Assembly: GCF_000231385.2 (NCBI RefSeq)
Contig: NC_018515.1
Location: 2,438,501 to 2,502,500, forward strand
From: Desulfosporosinus meridiei DSM 13257
GTDB lineage: Bacteria > Bacillota > Desulfitobacteriia > Desulfitobacteriales > Desulfitobacteriaceae
DNA: 64,000 nucleotides
Direction: 5' to 3'
Shown here: positions 44,658 to 53,136 of the stretch, piece after piece
Layout of the letters: each line of letters starts with the position of its first letter
How positions within the stretch are numbered: the stretch's first letter is position 1
Made by a program: the position numbers and the translations under genes
The notes under the pieces: model-generated
What the model was told of the DNA's origin: nothing
Seen by the model: the letters and a program-made list of their open reading frames with translations, nothing else
Database searches by the model: none

Positions 44658-46100
44658 GTGAAAATTTTACTGGTAGATGATGAGCGGGAGAGCAGGTCAT
44701 TTTTAGCCAACTACTTAGCTCTCCAGGGTCATACTATCATCGAGTGTGATTCCGGCGAAGAAGCTTTGGAAGTTTACAAAGAGAACCGCTTTCAGATGGT
44801 ATTATCAGACATAAAAATGTCCGGTATGTCAGGAATCGAACTGATTGAGGCTATCAAGTCCTTAGACACAGAACCCAAAGCAGACCTGGTACTTTATACA
44901 GGTTTTGTTGACGTATCTCTGGCCATTTCCGCTTTAAGGGCAGGAGCTTACGATTATTTAACCAAGCCCATTAACTTTGAGGAATTAACGTCGATTCTGG
45001 ACCGTGTTGAGGAACACCAGAATCTCCTGTATGAAAATAAAGTGCTTACTGAGCACTTTGATGAGAAGTTAAAAGTGGCCACCAGGGACGCTGAACAACA
45101 ATTAACCCAACTAAAGCAACTGGTTGCTAAACAGGCCGGGATTGAAAATATTGGGGTTTTTTCTGATGTCATGAAAAACCTGGTCAAGCATGCCCAGCAA
45201 TATCATACTGATCGAACGGTACCTGTCTTGATTCAAGGGGAAACGGGGGTGGGGAAAGAGGTTATCGCCCGAATCATCCACTATGGAAATATGGAAACCC
45301 CGGGTCCCTTTGTGGATATAAACTGTGCTGCTATTTCCCCGACCCTATTTGAAAGTGAGTTATTCGGTTACGAGGGCGGTTCGTTTACCGGAGGGGTGAA
45401 CAAAGGGCAAAAAGGTAAATTTGACATTGCCGCCGGCGGCACCCTGTTTTTGGATGAAATAGTCGAATTGCCTTTGGAACTGCAAGCTAAACTACTTCGT
45501 GTATTAGAAGAAAAAAGTTTCTATCGTGTTGGTGGCTTGAAGAAGATTAAAACGGATGTACGGATTATTTGTACCGCAAACTTGGACTTTGAAAAGCAAA
45601 TTGAGGAAGGTATGTTCCGTATAGATTTATACTATAGGCTCAAAGTAGGGCGGATCTTAATTCCTCCCTTGCGTGAAAGAGCAGATGACATTCTGCCACT
45701 CACCCTCATGTTTTTAACAGACTTTTCCAAACGCCGGGGAAAACATTTTAGCAGGATCAGCGAACCGGCTGCCAAGTTTCTCTTGTCCTATCCATGGCCG
45801 GGCAATGTGCGGGAACTTCGCAACGCCATGGAATGGGTTTCCTTTATGTTTGATGATGAAGAGTTAACCTTAGAACACCTAAGTAATCTTACGCCCAAGA
45901 GTACAGAGGAGAAGAAGGGGACCAAATCTTTAGCGCCTGACCCTATTAACCTTGACGAGCACATCGATGATCTGATTGAGGAAGCACTGAAAATCTACAA
46001 TGGCAACAAAACAAAAGCAGCCCATCATTTAGGAATTTCAGTGCGAGCCCTTTACTACCGCCTTGAAAGAATGAAGAAAAACGCTGCCAGTAAGAAGTAA
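44658..46100 (+). CDS. NtrC-type sigma-54 response regulator
   Basis: 480 residues from GTG 44658 behind GGAGG. The receiver has phosphoacceptor D51 and lysine in DYLTKPINFEEL. The AAA+ domain has GETGVGKEV, the sigma-54 loop GGSFTGG (one of the natural variants), and TLFLDEIVELP. The Fis HTH ends with NKTKAAHHLGISVRALYYRL. It pairs with the kinase upstream. I saw no -24/-12 promoter directly downstream, so its targets are elsewhere, possibly the methyl-transfer operon's neighbours. Confidence 0.94.
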   Translation: MKILLVDDERESRSFLANYLALQGHTIIECDSGEEALEVYKENRFQMVLSDIKMSGMSGIELIEAIKSLDTEPKADLVLYTGFVDVSLAISALRAGAYDYLTKPINFEELTSILDRVEEHQNLLYENKVLTEHFDEKLKVATRDAEQQLTQLKQLVAKQAGIENIGVFSDVMKNLVKHAQQYHTDRTVPVLIQGETGVGKEVIARIIHYGNMETPGPFVDINCAAISPTLFESELFGYEGGSFTGGVNKGQKGKFDIAAGGTLFLDEIVELPLELQAKLLRVLEEKSFYRVGGLKKIKTDVRIICTANLDFEKQIEEGMFRIDLYYRLKVGRILIPPLRERADDILPLTLMFLTDFSKRRGKHFSRISEPAAKFLLSYPWPGNVRELRNAMEWVSFMFDDEELTLEHLSNLTPKSTEEKKGTKSLAPDPINLDEHIDDLIEEALKIYNGNKTKAAHHLGISVRALYYRLERMKKNAASKK

Positions 46101-46518
46101 AGCACCCTTTAGTTCTGATGGAAGAGTGTCAGTGGGGCAATCAAGTTATCGTACTATCAACTTATACAAACGTTCTTGAATTAGAATCTGACTGGATTTC
46201 GCTTGAAGTAGGTTTTAATGATTTTACGATAAAAAGAGCATCGCAGGACTGATAATAAGACTTACATCGATTCGTGTTATTTTTATTGTGATATTTGATG
46301 TGAAAATTGGTGTGATTTTTGAATTAACACTACAGGACTTACGAAAGAAAAAGTGACGGAAATGGCAGACACGGCATACCTACTGCAAAAGCGGCGGGTA
46401 TGCCGTGTCTGTTGGGGCAAAATCCTTGGTTAGGCTTATTTATTCTTACTTTTTGTATAAGCTGCCTTATCTATAGTAAATAATATGGGATATGGTTAAA
46501 GAAAAGAGGTGATTTAAA
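46101..46518. other. Intergenic with a 15-bp hairpin
   Basis: CAGACACGGCATACC (46366-46380) pairs perfectly with 46397-46411, loop 16, but no T-run follows. No gene seen. Confidence 0.45.
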
Positions 46519-46912
46519 ATGGATAATTTACCAAATACACATGCACAATCTTCAGAAGTACCATCTGGAGTTATACAACATAATTTATCAAACATTGAGC
46601 CAACATCTTCAGAACTCGACGATCTTTGGAAGATGTATTTTACTGAAGGATGGCAACAGCAATGCTAAAACATTGACTGTAAGATCTCAGGACCCTGATT
46701 TCCATAATGTTTTATAGTTTGCTTTGGATGTATCAAGTTGGAATATTCAATTAATGGAGGGCCTGTTTAATACTATTCAACATCCTATTCCTAATGCTTT
46801 CGGCGAAAAGGATGTAAAGATTAATGCGCCTGCGCTATTTAGAGAAATATATTCAGTTAAATATACGAGACTATTCCGTGATCCGAAAAAACTAAACTTT
46901 GACCAACCTTGA
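46519..46912 (+). pseudogene. DUF3231-like gene, frameshifted
   Basis: ATG 46519 sits behind AAAGAGGTG. The opening (NIEPTSSELDDLWKMYF) and the later frame (FALDVSSWNIQLMEGLFNTI, IPNAFGEKDVKINAPALF) are DUF3231-like, with a shift near 46660 and a TAG near 46716. DUF3231 proteins occur in spore-formers and have a ferritin-like look. Confidence 0.6.
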
Positions 46913-47276
46913 TGCTTCTGAAAAATGCAAATTTTAAACTATTTGTTGCGAATGTGCTAAGAAATTCAATCGAAGACATAATAACTGAGGCTTTAAAATA
47001 CGTTATTATTAATGAATAAGAATTCATTAATAAGGCCTATCCTATATAAAATAGACGGTGGCTAAGTTGAATTTAGTCGCTGTCTTTTATGCATATTAAC
47101 CAAATGTTCAATGTGATTTGCACCTGATAATGGAACCCGTTAATATAATCATTGAACTAGTTTGGAATATTCATTATATTTTGAATAGTTGCAGGACTTA
47201 GTCATGCCTGTGTTGAATAATATATGGAATCTATAATCTTTCAATTGTTAAAGAATAGGCGAAAGGAGGAATTAGT
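46913..47276. other. Non-coding, AT-rich
   Basis: An imperfect hairpin (~47046-47090, GACGGTGGCTAA against TTAGTCGCTGTC) with a T-rich end may terminate transcription. Otherwise nothing seen. Confidence 0.35.
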
Positions 47277-47507
47277 TTGTCCGATTTTTGTCCATTTTTT
47301 TTGGATACGGGAGATGCGAGAATTGTTGATGCTGGGTTAAGCACCCGTTATTGTACAAGTCAGATGAATCCTGGAAAAAAGATGGTTAAAGGAAGCTATA
47401 AAACATTATTAGCCAAGCGGGGATATGGACTAAAAAGTAAAATATGTTTTTCCGACTCCATGGTATGTCCTTTTTATGATGGAGTAAGTACAAATTTAAA
47501 AAAATAA
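47277..47507 (+). CDS. Small cysteine-containing hypothetical protein
   Basis: 76 residues with a TTG start 7 bp behind AAAGGAGG. Four cysteines (FCPFF, YCTSQ, ICFSD, VCPFYDG) may bind a metal or Fe-S cluster. Not recognised. Confidence 0.45.
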   Translation: MSDFCPFFLDTGDARIVDAGLSTRYCTSQMNPGKKMVKGSYKTLLAKRGYGLKSKICFSDSMVCPFYDGVSTNLKK

Positions 47508-47999
47508 ACGACACTGAAATCTTTTACGATATTATAATTGAAACTGAAGGCTATAGCAGAAATGATTTTATTTGTGCCTACTCTATTTTAGTCCACGGTT
47601 CAACGGTCGATTATAAAGTTGCTATCATTGGAAGAGCATATGGAAATGTTGAAAATTGTGCTGTGTTAGAGGATGACAGACTTGTTGTGCTGATTGATAA
47701 CTATTTTGTTTTATTTGACTTTAAAGAGTCAACGAGTAGAAAACATGGTTCTTATATTAAGCTTTGGAACGGGCATCGAAATATACCCGTTTGATGATGG
47801 TTACATCGTTAATGGAGAAATTGACATTATTAAAGTGGATAAGTTCGTAAATAAGGTTTGGGATTTTAGCGGAAGGGATATTTGGGTAAGACCTAACAGC
47901 GAGTCTTCAATCAAGATTTTAGATGACAGCTTGTTTTTGACTGACTGGGAAGAGAGGGCAATTTTGAGACATCTCAAAATTGCCCTCTTTATTTATTAG
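47504..47999 (+). pseudogene. Frameshifted hypothetical gene
   Basis: Two frames join near 47775: first INDTEIFYDIIIETEGYSRN and NCAVLEDDRLVVLIDNYFV, then IEIYPFDDGYIVNGEID and WDFSGRDIWVRPNSE. Together they look like one beta-rich protein of ~160 residues with no start. Its end runs into a hairpin. Confidence 0.5.
47953..47988. terminator. Terminator hairpin before the NAD operon
   Basis: AGAGGGCAATTTTGAGA (47953-47969) pairs perfectly with 47972-47988, followed by TTATTTATT. Confidence 0.8.
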
Positions 48000-48033
48000 T
48001 AATCGGAATAATGCGCTTATATTTTGCGAAAAA

Positions 48034-48098
48034 TAGTTAGTACTTTTTTATTACTAACTATTGACGTGTGAATAAGTTAGTAATAAAATAATACTAAC
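48034..48098 (+). promoter_or_regulatory. Promoter and twin NrtR-type operators of the NAD operon
   Basis: Two sites share GTTAGTA-N9-TACTAAC exactly (48036-48058 and 48076-48098), centred 40 bp apart. TTGACG (48061-48066) and TAAAAT (48084-48089) form a promoter with a 17-bp spacer. The second site covers the -10 box and the first ends just before the -35 box. The regulator encoded next should bind both and repress. Confidence 0.85.
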
Positions 48099-48140
48099 AT
48101 CAGATGGTAATGATTCAATACTAAGTAAGGGGTGCTTCAA

Positions 48141-49046
48141 ATGGAATTAAGAGACCATCAAGAACTTACGGAACAAGAATTTTTAACGAGCTATGATGCG
48201 GGGCAATTTGAAAGACCTTCTGTAACTGTTGATACTGCGATTTTCACGATTACCAGTGATGATGAAGTCAACAAACGAAACCTTTCGAATCAAGAACTCC
48301 AAGTGCTTCTAATAAAGCGTGGTGGGCATCCATATTTGGGCCAATGGGCGTTGCCAGGGGGATTCGTTAATCCTAAAGAAGATGTTGACCATGCAGCAGT
48401 CAGAGAGCTTAAAGAAGAAACCAACCTAGACTGTAGCTACATGGAACAGTTATATACCTGGGGCGAAGTAAATCGTGATCCAAGAACCCGGGTGATCAGC
48501 ATTTCTTATTTAGCGTTATTGGATTCCACAAAGTTTAATATTCAAGCTGGTGACGATGCGTCTGATGCGAAGTGGTATACGGTTAAAGATACTGTACTTA
48601 AAAAAGAAAAAACTCTATCAGAAGATGGTTTTATTCAGCAGAAGTGGGTTCAGCTTGAACTTATTAGTGATGAAGTAAGGTTATCTGCGATCATTAAGAT
48701 CATCAAGATTGTAAAAGGCACCACCATTGAGTACAGGCGAGAAGTTGTCGAACAGACGGGAATTGCTTTTGACCATGCGCGCATCATTCAGTACAGCATC
48801 GAGCGCTTACGTAACAAGGTTGATTATACCGATATTGCTTTTAGGTTGATGCCCCATCGCTTCACGCTAAGCGAATTGCAGAAGGTCTATGAAGTTATTC
48901 TTGGTAAAAACCTTTATAAAGCTCAATTTCGTTTAAAGATCGAGAAGATGGTAAACGGGACCGGAGAGTTTCAAAGGGGAAAGGCACATAAACCCGCTGA
49001 ACTCTTTCGATTTAACCCCAATTGGGATGAGGACGATAATTTTTGA
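48141..49046 (+). CDS. nrtR: NrtR-type Nudix transcriptional regulator of NAD metabolism
   Basis: 301 residues from ATG 48141, 6 bp behind AAGGGGTG. The N-terminal Nudix domain (~30-165) has an intact Nudix box (GGFVNPKEDVDHAAVRELKE, followed by E), so ADP-ribose hydrolysis is possible; many NrtR proteins have lost it. The C-terminal winged HTH (~185-290) has RFTLSELQKVYEVILGKNLY. NrtR represses NAD genes and is released by ADP-ribose. Twin palindromes upstream suggest autoregulation. Confidence 0.9.
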   Translation: MELRDHQELTEQEFLTSYDAGQFERPSVTVDTAIFTITSDDEVNKRNLSNQELQVLLIKRGGHPYLGQWALPGGFVNPKEDVDHAAVRELKEETNLDCSYMEQLYTWGEVNRDPRTRVISISYLALLDSTKFNIQAGDDASDAKWYTVKDTVLKKEKTLSEDGFIQQKWVQLELISDEVRLSAIIKIIKIVKGTTIEYRREVVEQTGIAFDHARIIQYSIERLRNKVDYTDIAFRLMPHRFTLSELQKVYEVILGKNLYKAQFRLKIEKMVNGTGEFQRGKAHKPAELFRFNPNWDEDDNF

Positions 49047-49073
49047 AGGAGAAACTATTGAGGGGGAATTGAA

Positions 49074-49739
49074 GTGTTTGATAAACGTGATTTTTTAGGA
49101 TTTGCGAATCAAGTTCTAAGCAAACAAGTTGATGTTCTTAACAACTTGGGGGCATTATCGGCCAGCGATCTAGACCTAACTAAAACAGTCCTTGTGGTCA
49201 TTGACATGGTTAACGGGTTTGCCAAGGAAGGTGCACTTTACAGTCCCCGAATCGAAGGGCTTATCGCTGAAATCGAGAGAGTCATGCAAATTTGCAACGA
49301 TCGTGGTATCCCCATCGTAGCTTTTGCAGATAATCACACCGATGAAAGTCCTGAATTCAAACGCTATCCCATACACTGCGGGTATAACTCTAAGGAATCA
49401 GAAGTCGTGGAGGAGTTCCGAGGCCTTTGTCTGGTCTTTAATAAAAACTCAATCAATGGTTATCTTGAAGCGGAGTTTCGAGAATGGCTAAATGTCCATC
49501 CAGATATTAATACATTCATCGTTGTTGGCGACTGCACGGATATTTGTATCGCCTCATTCGCTCTAACCGCTCAAGCAGATTTCGACCGGCGAAACAGGGA
49601 CTCTTCGGTGATCGTTTTAACCCAAGGCGTGGAAACCTTTGATATCCCAGGTATTCATGATGGCGACGTTTATCAGATGCTTGGGCTAATGTATATGTCC
49701 TCAAATGGCGTGAGACTTGTCTCGACGTTAGTTGAATAG
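49074..49739 (+). CDS. pncA: Nicotinamidase / isochorismatase-family hydrolase
   Basis: 221 residues from GTG 49074 behind GGGGG. The triad is visible: D44 in LVVIDMVNGFA, K124 in FNKNSING, and C158 in GDCTDICIASFAL. The metal site is suggested by FADNHTDESPEF. In this operon it should turn nicotinamide into nicotinate. Confidence 0.9.
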   Translation: MFDKRDFLGFANQVLSKQVDVLNNLGALSASDLDLTKTVLVVIDMVNGFAKEGALYSPRIEGLIAEIERVMQICNDRGIPIVAFADNHTDESPEFKRYPIHCGYNSKESEVVEEFRGLCLVFNKNSINGYLEAEFREWLNVHPDINTFIVVGDCTDICIASFALTAQADFDRRNRDSSVIVLTQGVETFDIPGIHDGDVYQMLGLMYMSSNGVRLVSTLVE

Positions 49740-49760
49740 AAAGAAAGGAGCGATGAAGAT

Positions 49761-51110
49761 ATGAGTGTTTTTAACGGTCAACGACTGCCGGCTGAAATCT
49801 TTAAAATTGACACTGAACGGATGAGAAAAGGGTGGTACTCTGACGCGTATTTCTTAAATATCGTCAAAATCCTCGAAACTCTATCAGAAGAAGACTATAC
49901 GTTTGAAGGCAAAAGTGACCTTCAAGATATTCCGGAGGATAAATTGGCCCAAGTAAAAAACGGTGATATTGTCGTTGAGATGCAATTTTTTACTCGACGA
50001 AAACCCTATAGTTTGGTGGCTGGGGTCGACGAGGCTTTGACTATTCTTAAAGAATGCACCGGTTATTATGATGATATTGGTGACTTTGTTAATATGTATC
50101 ATACGCTTGAGATCGAAGTGGTTGAGGATGGGACATTCGTTAAATATGATGGAAACCCCATGGGCGTACAACCCGTGCTTAAAGTGAGAGGAATTTATCG
50201 CTATTTCGCATTACTGGAAACTCCGATTCTGGGGGCTCTTTCGGAGGCATCACGGGTAGCTACGAACGTTTATAATGTTCTTAAAGCGGCGAAAGGGAAA
50301 GATATTCTCTTCTTTCCAGCTCGTTTCGTTCACTACAAAATGCAGGCGCTGCACGGGTATGCTTATTCCTTGGCAGTACAAGCGTATAACGAGAAATACG
50401 GTAAGACATCCAATACCTTTGTTTCTACCGACGACCAAGGTGATTGGTGGGGCGGGAAAGCCGGGGGTACAATAGCCCATGCATCCATCGCGGCTTTCCT
50501 CGGCGATACGTCCGAAACCATGATGCAATTTTCGCGGATTATGCCGGTTGAAGTCCCCAGGATTGCCCTCGTGGATTACCACAATGATTGCCTTGGCGAC
50601 ACTCTTGAGGTGATGAAAAGGATGTTCAACAAGTATTGGAGTCTTTTAAAAGAGGGTAAAAAGGAAGAAGCCCAAAAGTATCAACTCTTTGGCGTTCGCC
50701 CAGATACCTCGGGGAATATGCGTGATGTGTCAATTCCTCCCCTGGGTGATAAGAAATTAGACTGTGGCGTAAATCCACGCTTAATCTGGGCACTGCGCAA
50801 CGCGATCAATGATGTTTTTAAACAATGGGATATTCCATTTGAAGCGATTCAGGTGGCTAAAGAGTGGTGCCATGCGGTTCGGATTGTGGTTACAGGAGGC
50901 TTTAACGCCAAAAAAATCACGATGTTTGAGGAATTAGGTGTGCCGGTTGATATTTACGGGGTCGGTTCTTCACTTCTGGAAAACTCGGATGAAACAAATA
51001 ACGATTACACATCGGATATTGTCCGAGTAAAGTTAGACGAAATATGGGTGGAAATGCATAAAGTCGGGCGAGGCCCTTGCGATAACCCAAATCTTGAGCG
51101 AATTCAGTAG
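49761..51110 (+). CDS. pncB: Nicotinate phosphoribosyltransferase
   Basis: 449 residues behind AAAGGAG. It joins nicotinate and PRPP to nicotinate mononucleotide. Family blocks: MQFFTRRKPYSLVAGVDEAL at ~75, GGKAGGTIAHASIAAFLGDT with the active-site histidine around residue 237, VDYHNDCLGDTLEV, and VTGGFNAKKI for phosphate binding. Length fits the bacterial enzyme. Confidence 0.9.
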   Translation: MSVFNGQRLPAEIFKIDTERMRKGWYSDAYFLNIVKILETLSEEDYTFEGKSDLQDIPEDKLAQVKNGDIVVEMQFFTRRKPYSLVAGVDEALTILKECTGYYDDIGDFVNMYHTLEIEVVEDGTFVKYDGNPMGVQPVLKVRGIYRYFALLETPILGALSEASRVATNVYNVLKAAKGKDILFFPARFVHYKMQALHGYAYSLAVQAYNEKYGKTSNTFVSTDDQGDWWGGKAGGTIAHASIAAFLGDTSETMMQFSRIMPVEVPRIALVDYHNDCLGDTLEVMKRMFNKYWSLLKEGKKEEAQKYQLFGVRPDTSGNMRDVSIPPLGDKKLDCGVNPRLIWALRNAINDVFKQWDIPFEAIQVAKEWCHAVRIVVTGGFNAKKITMFEELGVPVDIYGVGSSLLENSDETNNDYTSDIVRVKLDEIWVEMHKVGRGPCDNPNLERIQ

Positions 51111-51120
51111 GGGTGAGGGG

Positions 51121-51732
51121 ATGGAAGGTTTCATTGCAGTATTTGGCGGGTCATTTAGTCCTGTTACAAATGCTCATTTAGCGATAGCAGAACAGATTAC
51201 CAATCTCTATGACATTGAAAAGGTTATCTTTTTACCGGTGAGCGATTTGTATGAAAAGAGAGGACTCATGTCAGCTGAACATCGTGTGGAGATGTTAAAG
51301 CTAGCGTGTGAATCAAACACCAAGTTTGAAGTCTCTGAAATAGAGGTTCAGTCGACAACCCTGCTGAATACGATTGACTCACTGCGTAGGCTGCGAAAAC
51401 AGTATCCGGATCATCCGATGGCGTTTGTCATAGGTTCCGACAATTTAAGGCTGATTGATACCTGGAACGATTTTCAAGAACTTATGGATGATTACTATTT
51501 TATTGTTATTCCCCGGAATGGAGATAACCCCCAAAAGATGATTCGGAAAAACCCGTCACTCCTGGCAAATTTGGAAAGCTTTTTAATTCCTGAAGGCTAT
51601 ATACGAAATGATGGAAATTCGACTCATGTCCGTGACTTGCTTAAAGTCGGTAAGAGTGTCCGTTATCTTGTACCGGAACCAACGTACTTTTATCTGGAAA
51701 ATAATTTGAAGGGATGGGGTTTTAATGCGTGA
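51121..51732 (+). CDS. nadD: Nicotinate-nucleotide adenylyltransferase-like protein
   Basis: 203 residues from ATG 51121 behind GGGGTGAGG. The nucleotidyltransferase motif GGSFSPVTNAHLAIAE (G9-H19) has H19 in the second conserved position, with N in place of the first histidine-side residue common in NadD. A C-terminal STHVRDLL stands in for the usual ISSTxIR. It should make nicotinate adenine dinucleotide from NaMN. Overlaps nadE by 8 bp. Confidence 0.85.
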   Translation: MEGFIAVFGGSFSPVTNAHLAIAEQITNLYDIEKVIFLPVSDLYEKRGLMSAEHRVEMLKLACESNTKFEVSEIEVQSTTLLNTIDSLRRLRKQYPDHPMAFVIGSDNLRLIDTWNDFQELMDDYYFIVIPRNGDNPQKMIRKNPSLLANLESFLIPEGYIRNDGNSTHVRDLLKVGKSVRYLVPEPTYFYLENNLKGWGFNA

Positions 51733-52477
51733 ATGGAATGAAGAGATTAAAAACAGAGTGGAATGGATTAAAGGTATCTTGAAAGACGCTGGAGCCAAGG
51801 GTATTGTGATTGGAATGTCTTCCGGAAAGGACAGCAACACTGTAGCTGCTCTTTCGAAATTGGCAACAGACAATGTTCTTGGTGTGGTCATGCCTTGTGA
51901 TAGTGTTGAAACGGATAAACAGGATGCGCTCCGTGTCGCTGAACAACTCGGAATTAAGACAGTCGAAGTCAATCTGAAGGATAGTTATTCAGCGCTGTCT
52001 CAGAGCCTCAAAGAAGGAATGGGGGGACCCCTTTCTCTGATGGCTTCGGCAAATATTAAACCGCGCCTTCGTATGACCACACTTTATGCCGTTGCTCAAG
52101 AAAGGGGGTACTTGGTAGCCGGTACCGATAATCTCTCGGAAGCTGTGATGGGATATTTCACCAAGTGGGGTGATGGTTCGTTTGACTTTTGTCCGATTTC
52201 TGACTTAACAGCAACTGAAGTCGTGGAACTTGGCAAGGAACTCGGTATCCCAAAAGAGATTATTGAGAAAGCACCTTCAGCCGGGCTCTGGGAAGGACAA
52301 ACTGATGAAGGGGAAATGGGGATTACCTACAAAGAAATCGATACCTTTATACGATTAGGTATCGCGAAGCCTGATAACATCGAGAAAATTAGAAAAGCTT
52401 ACCACAAAAACGCTCATAAACGACAGTTACCATATAGCTATGGGACGATTGAGTCACCTGTTTTAGCAACTCTTTAA
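51725..52477 (+). CDS. nadE: NH3-dependent NAD+ synthetase
   Basis: 250 residues. The PP-loop is S32-S-G-K-D-S37 (SGGxDS in most relatives), then ATP-site LVAGTDNLSEAVMGYFTKWG and DFCPISDLTATEV. No glutaminase domain, so it uses ammonia. It finishes the nicotinamide-to-NAD route of the operon. Confidence 0.94.
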   Translation: MREWNEEIKNRVEWIKGILKDAGAKGIVIGMSSGKDSNTVAALSKLATDNVLGVVMPCDSVETDKQDALRVAEQLGIKTVEVNLKDSYSALSQSLKEGMGGPLSLMASANIKPRLRMTTLYAVAQERGYLVAGTDNLSEAVMGYFTKWGDGSFDFCPISDLTATEVVELGKELGIPKEIIEKAPSAGLWEGQTDEGEMGITYKEIDTFIRLGIAKPDNIEKIRKAYHKNAHKRQLPYSYGTIESPVLATL

Positions 52478-52510
52478 TAACCTCTTATATGTATGACAGG
52501 TAAAATTGAA

Positions 52511-52538
52511 AGCGAGCCAGAGCTACTCTGTGCTCGCT
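52511..52538. terminator. Hairpin after nadE
   Basis: AGCGAGC (52511-52517) pairs with 52532-52538, with CAGA/TCTG stacked inside. A weak T-run follows. Confidence 0.55.
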
Positions 52539-52642
52539 TATAGTATTCAGAAGAAAAGGACGTATGCTGTCCCTCGGGAATATAGGGTAATTCGAATTTG
52601 ATTCCAAGCAATTAATGCCAGGATAGTAGGTTAAAAATCCAT

Positions 52643-52672
52643 AAACTCAAGTTCTATTTTAGGCTTGAGTTT
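52643..52672. terminator. Hairpin with T-run
   Basis: AAACTCAAG (52643-52651) pairs with CTTGAGTTT (52664-52672), followed by TTAATAG. Confidence 0.6.
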
Positions 52673-52676
52673 TTAA

Positions 52677-52715
52677 TAGCCGAAATTTTAGCAATGCTAA
52701 AATCCGGCTATTTTT
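52677..52715. terminator. Strong terminator
   Basis: TAGCCG and TTTTAGCA pair with TGCTAAAA and CGGCTA around a one-base loop, followed by TTTTT. With the two hairpins before it, read-through from the NAD operon into the next operon should be low. Confidence 0.75.
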
Positions 52716-53136
52716 GTGTCGTTTTCTAATTTTTCAATCCAGAACTGAACAACTTGGAATGGTGGTGAGGGTATTTGTTATCCAGAACCATGCAATATTT
52801 TCATACCTATACCAATAACGTATACGTCATTTAAAGTCTACCCAGAAGCTGATAAGTTTTTATTTGACTGCAAAATTCCATCAATTCCAGTAAATATGCG
52901 GGTTTGATCTATAGTTGCCAGAAAAAATATGAAGCTATTATTTAGGCATGGTTCTTGCTTATTAATGTTGTATAATGTCAAACCGCTCAACCATGTAGCA
53001 GCTAATAATATTTTTCCGGGAAAGGAGTAGGCAGGTTAGTGAAATAATTACCATACTCAGTTAATCAACCACAGATTGCACAGAGAATACCCGTTCAGAA
53101 TTCCCCAAACAAACCAGTAAGTAGGTGGTGAATTTC
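52716..53136. other. Upstream region of the Ehr/Hyf-like operon
   Basis: No gene seen. TATAAT at 52971-52976 is a candidate -10 box, with only a poor -35 match (TGGTTC) about 17 bp before. The leader would be ~160 bp long. Confidence 0.35.

Noticed and set aside
46366-46411. Terminator of the NtrC-type regulator gene
   Set aside because: The 15-bp stem is perfect, but it is 266 bp from the stop and has no T-run, so I only list it as a hairpin.
46241-47210. Repeated CAGGACT(T/G) words as a dispersed element
   Set aside because: Three short matches (near 46247, 46333, 47193) have unrelated flanks and are expected by chance in this length.
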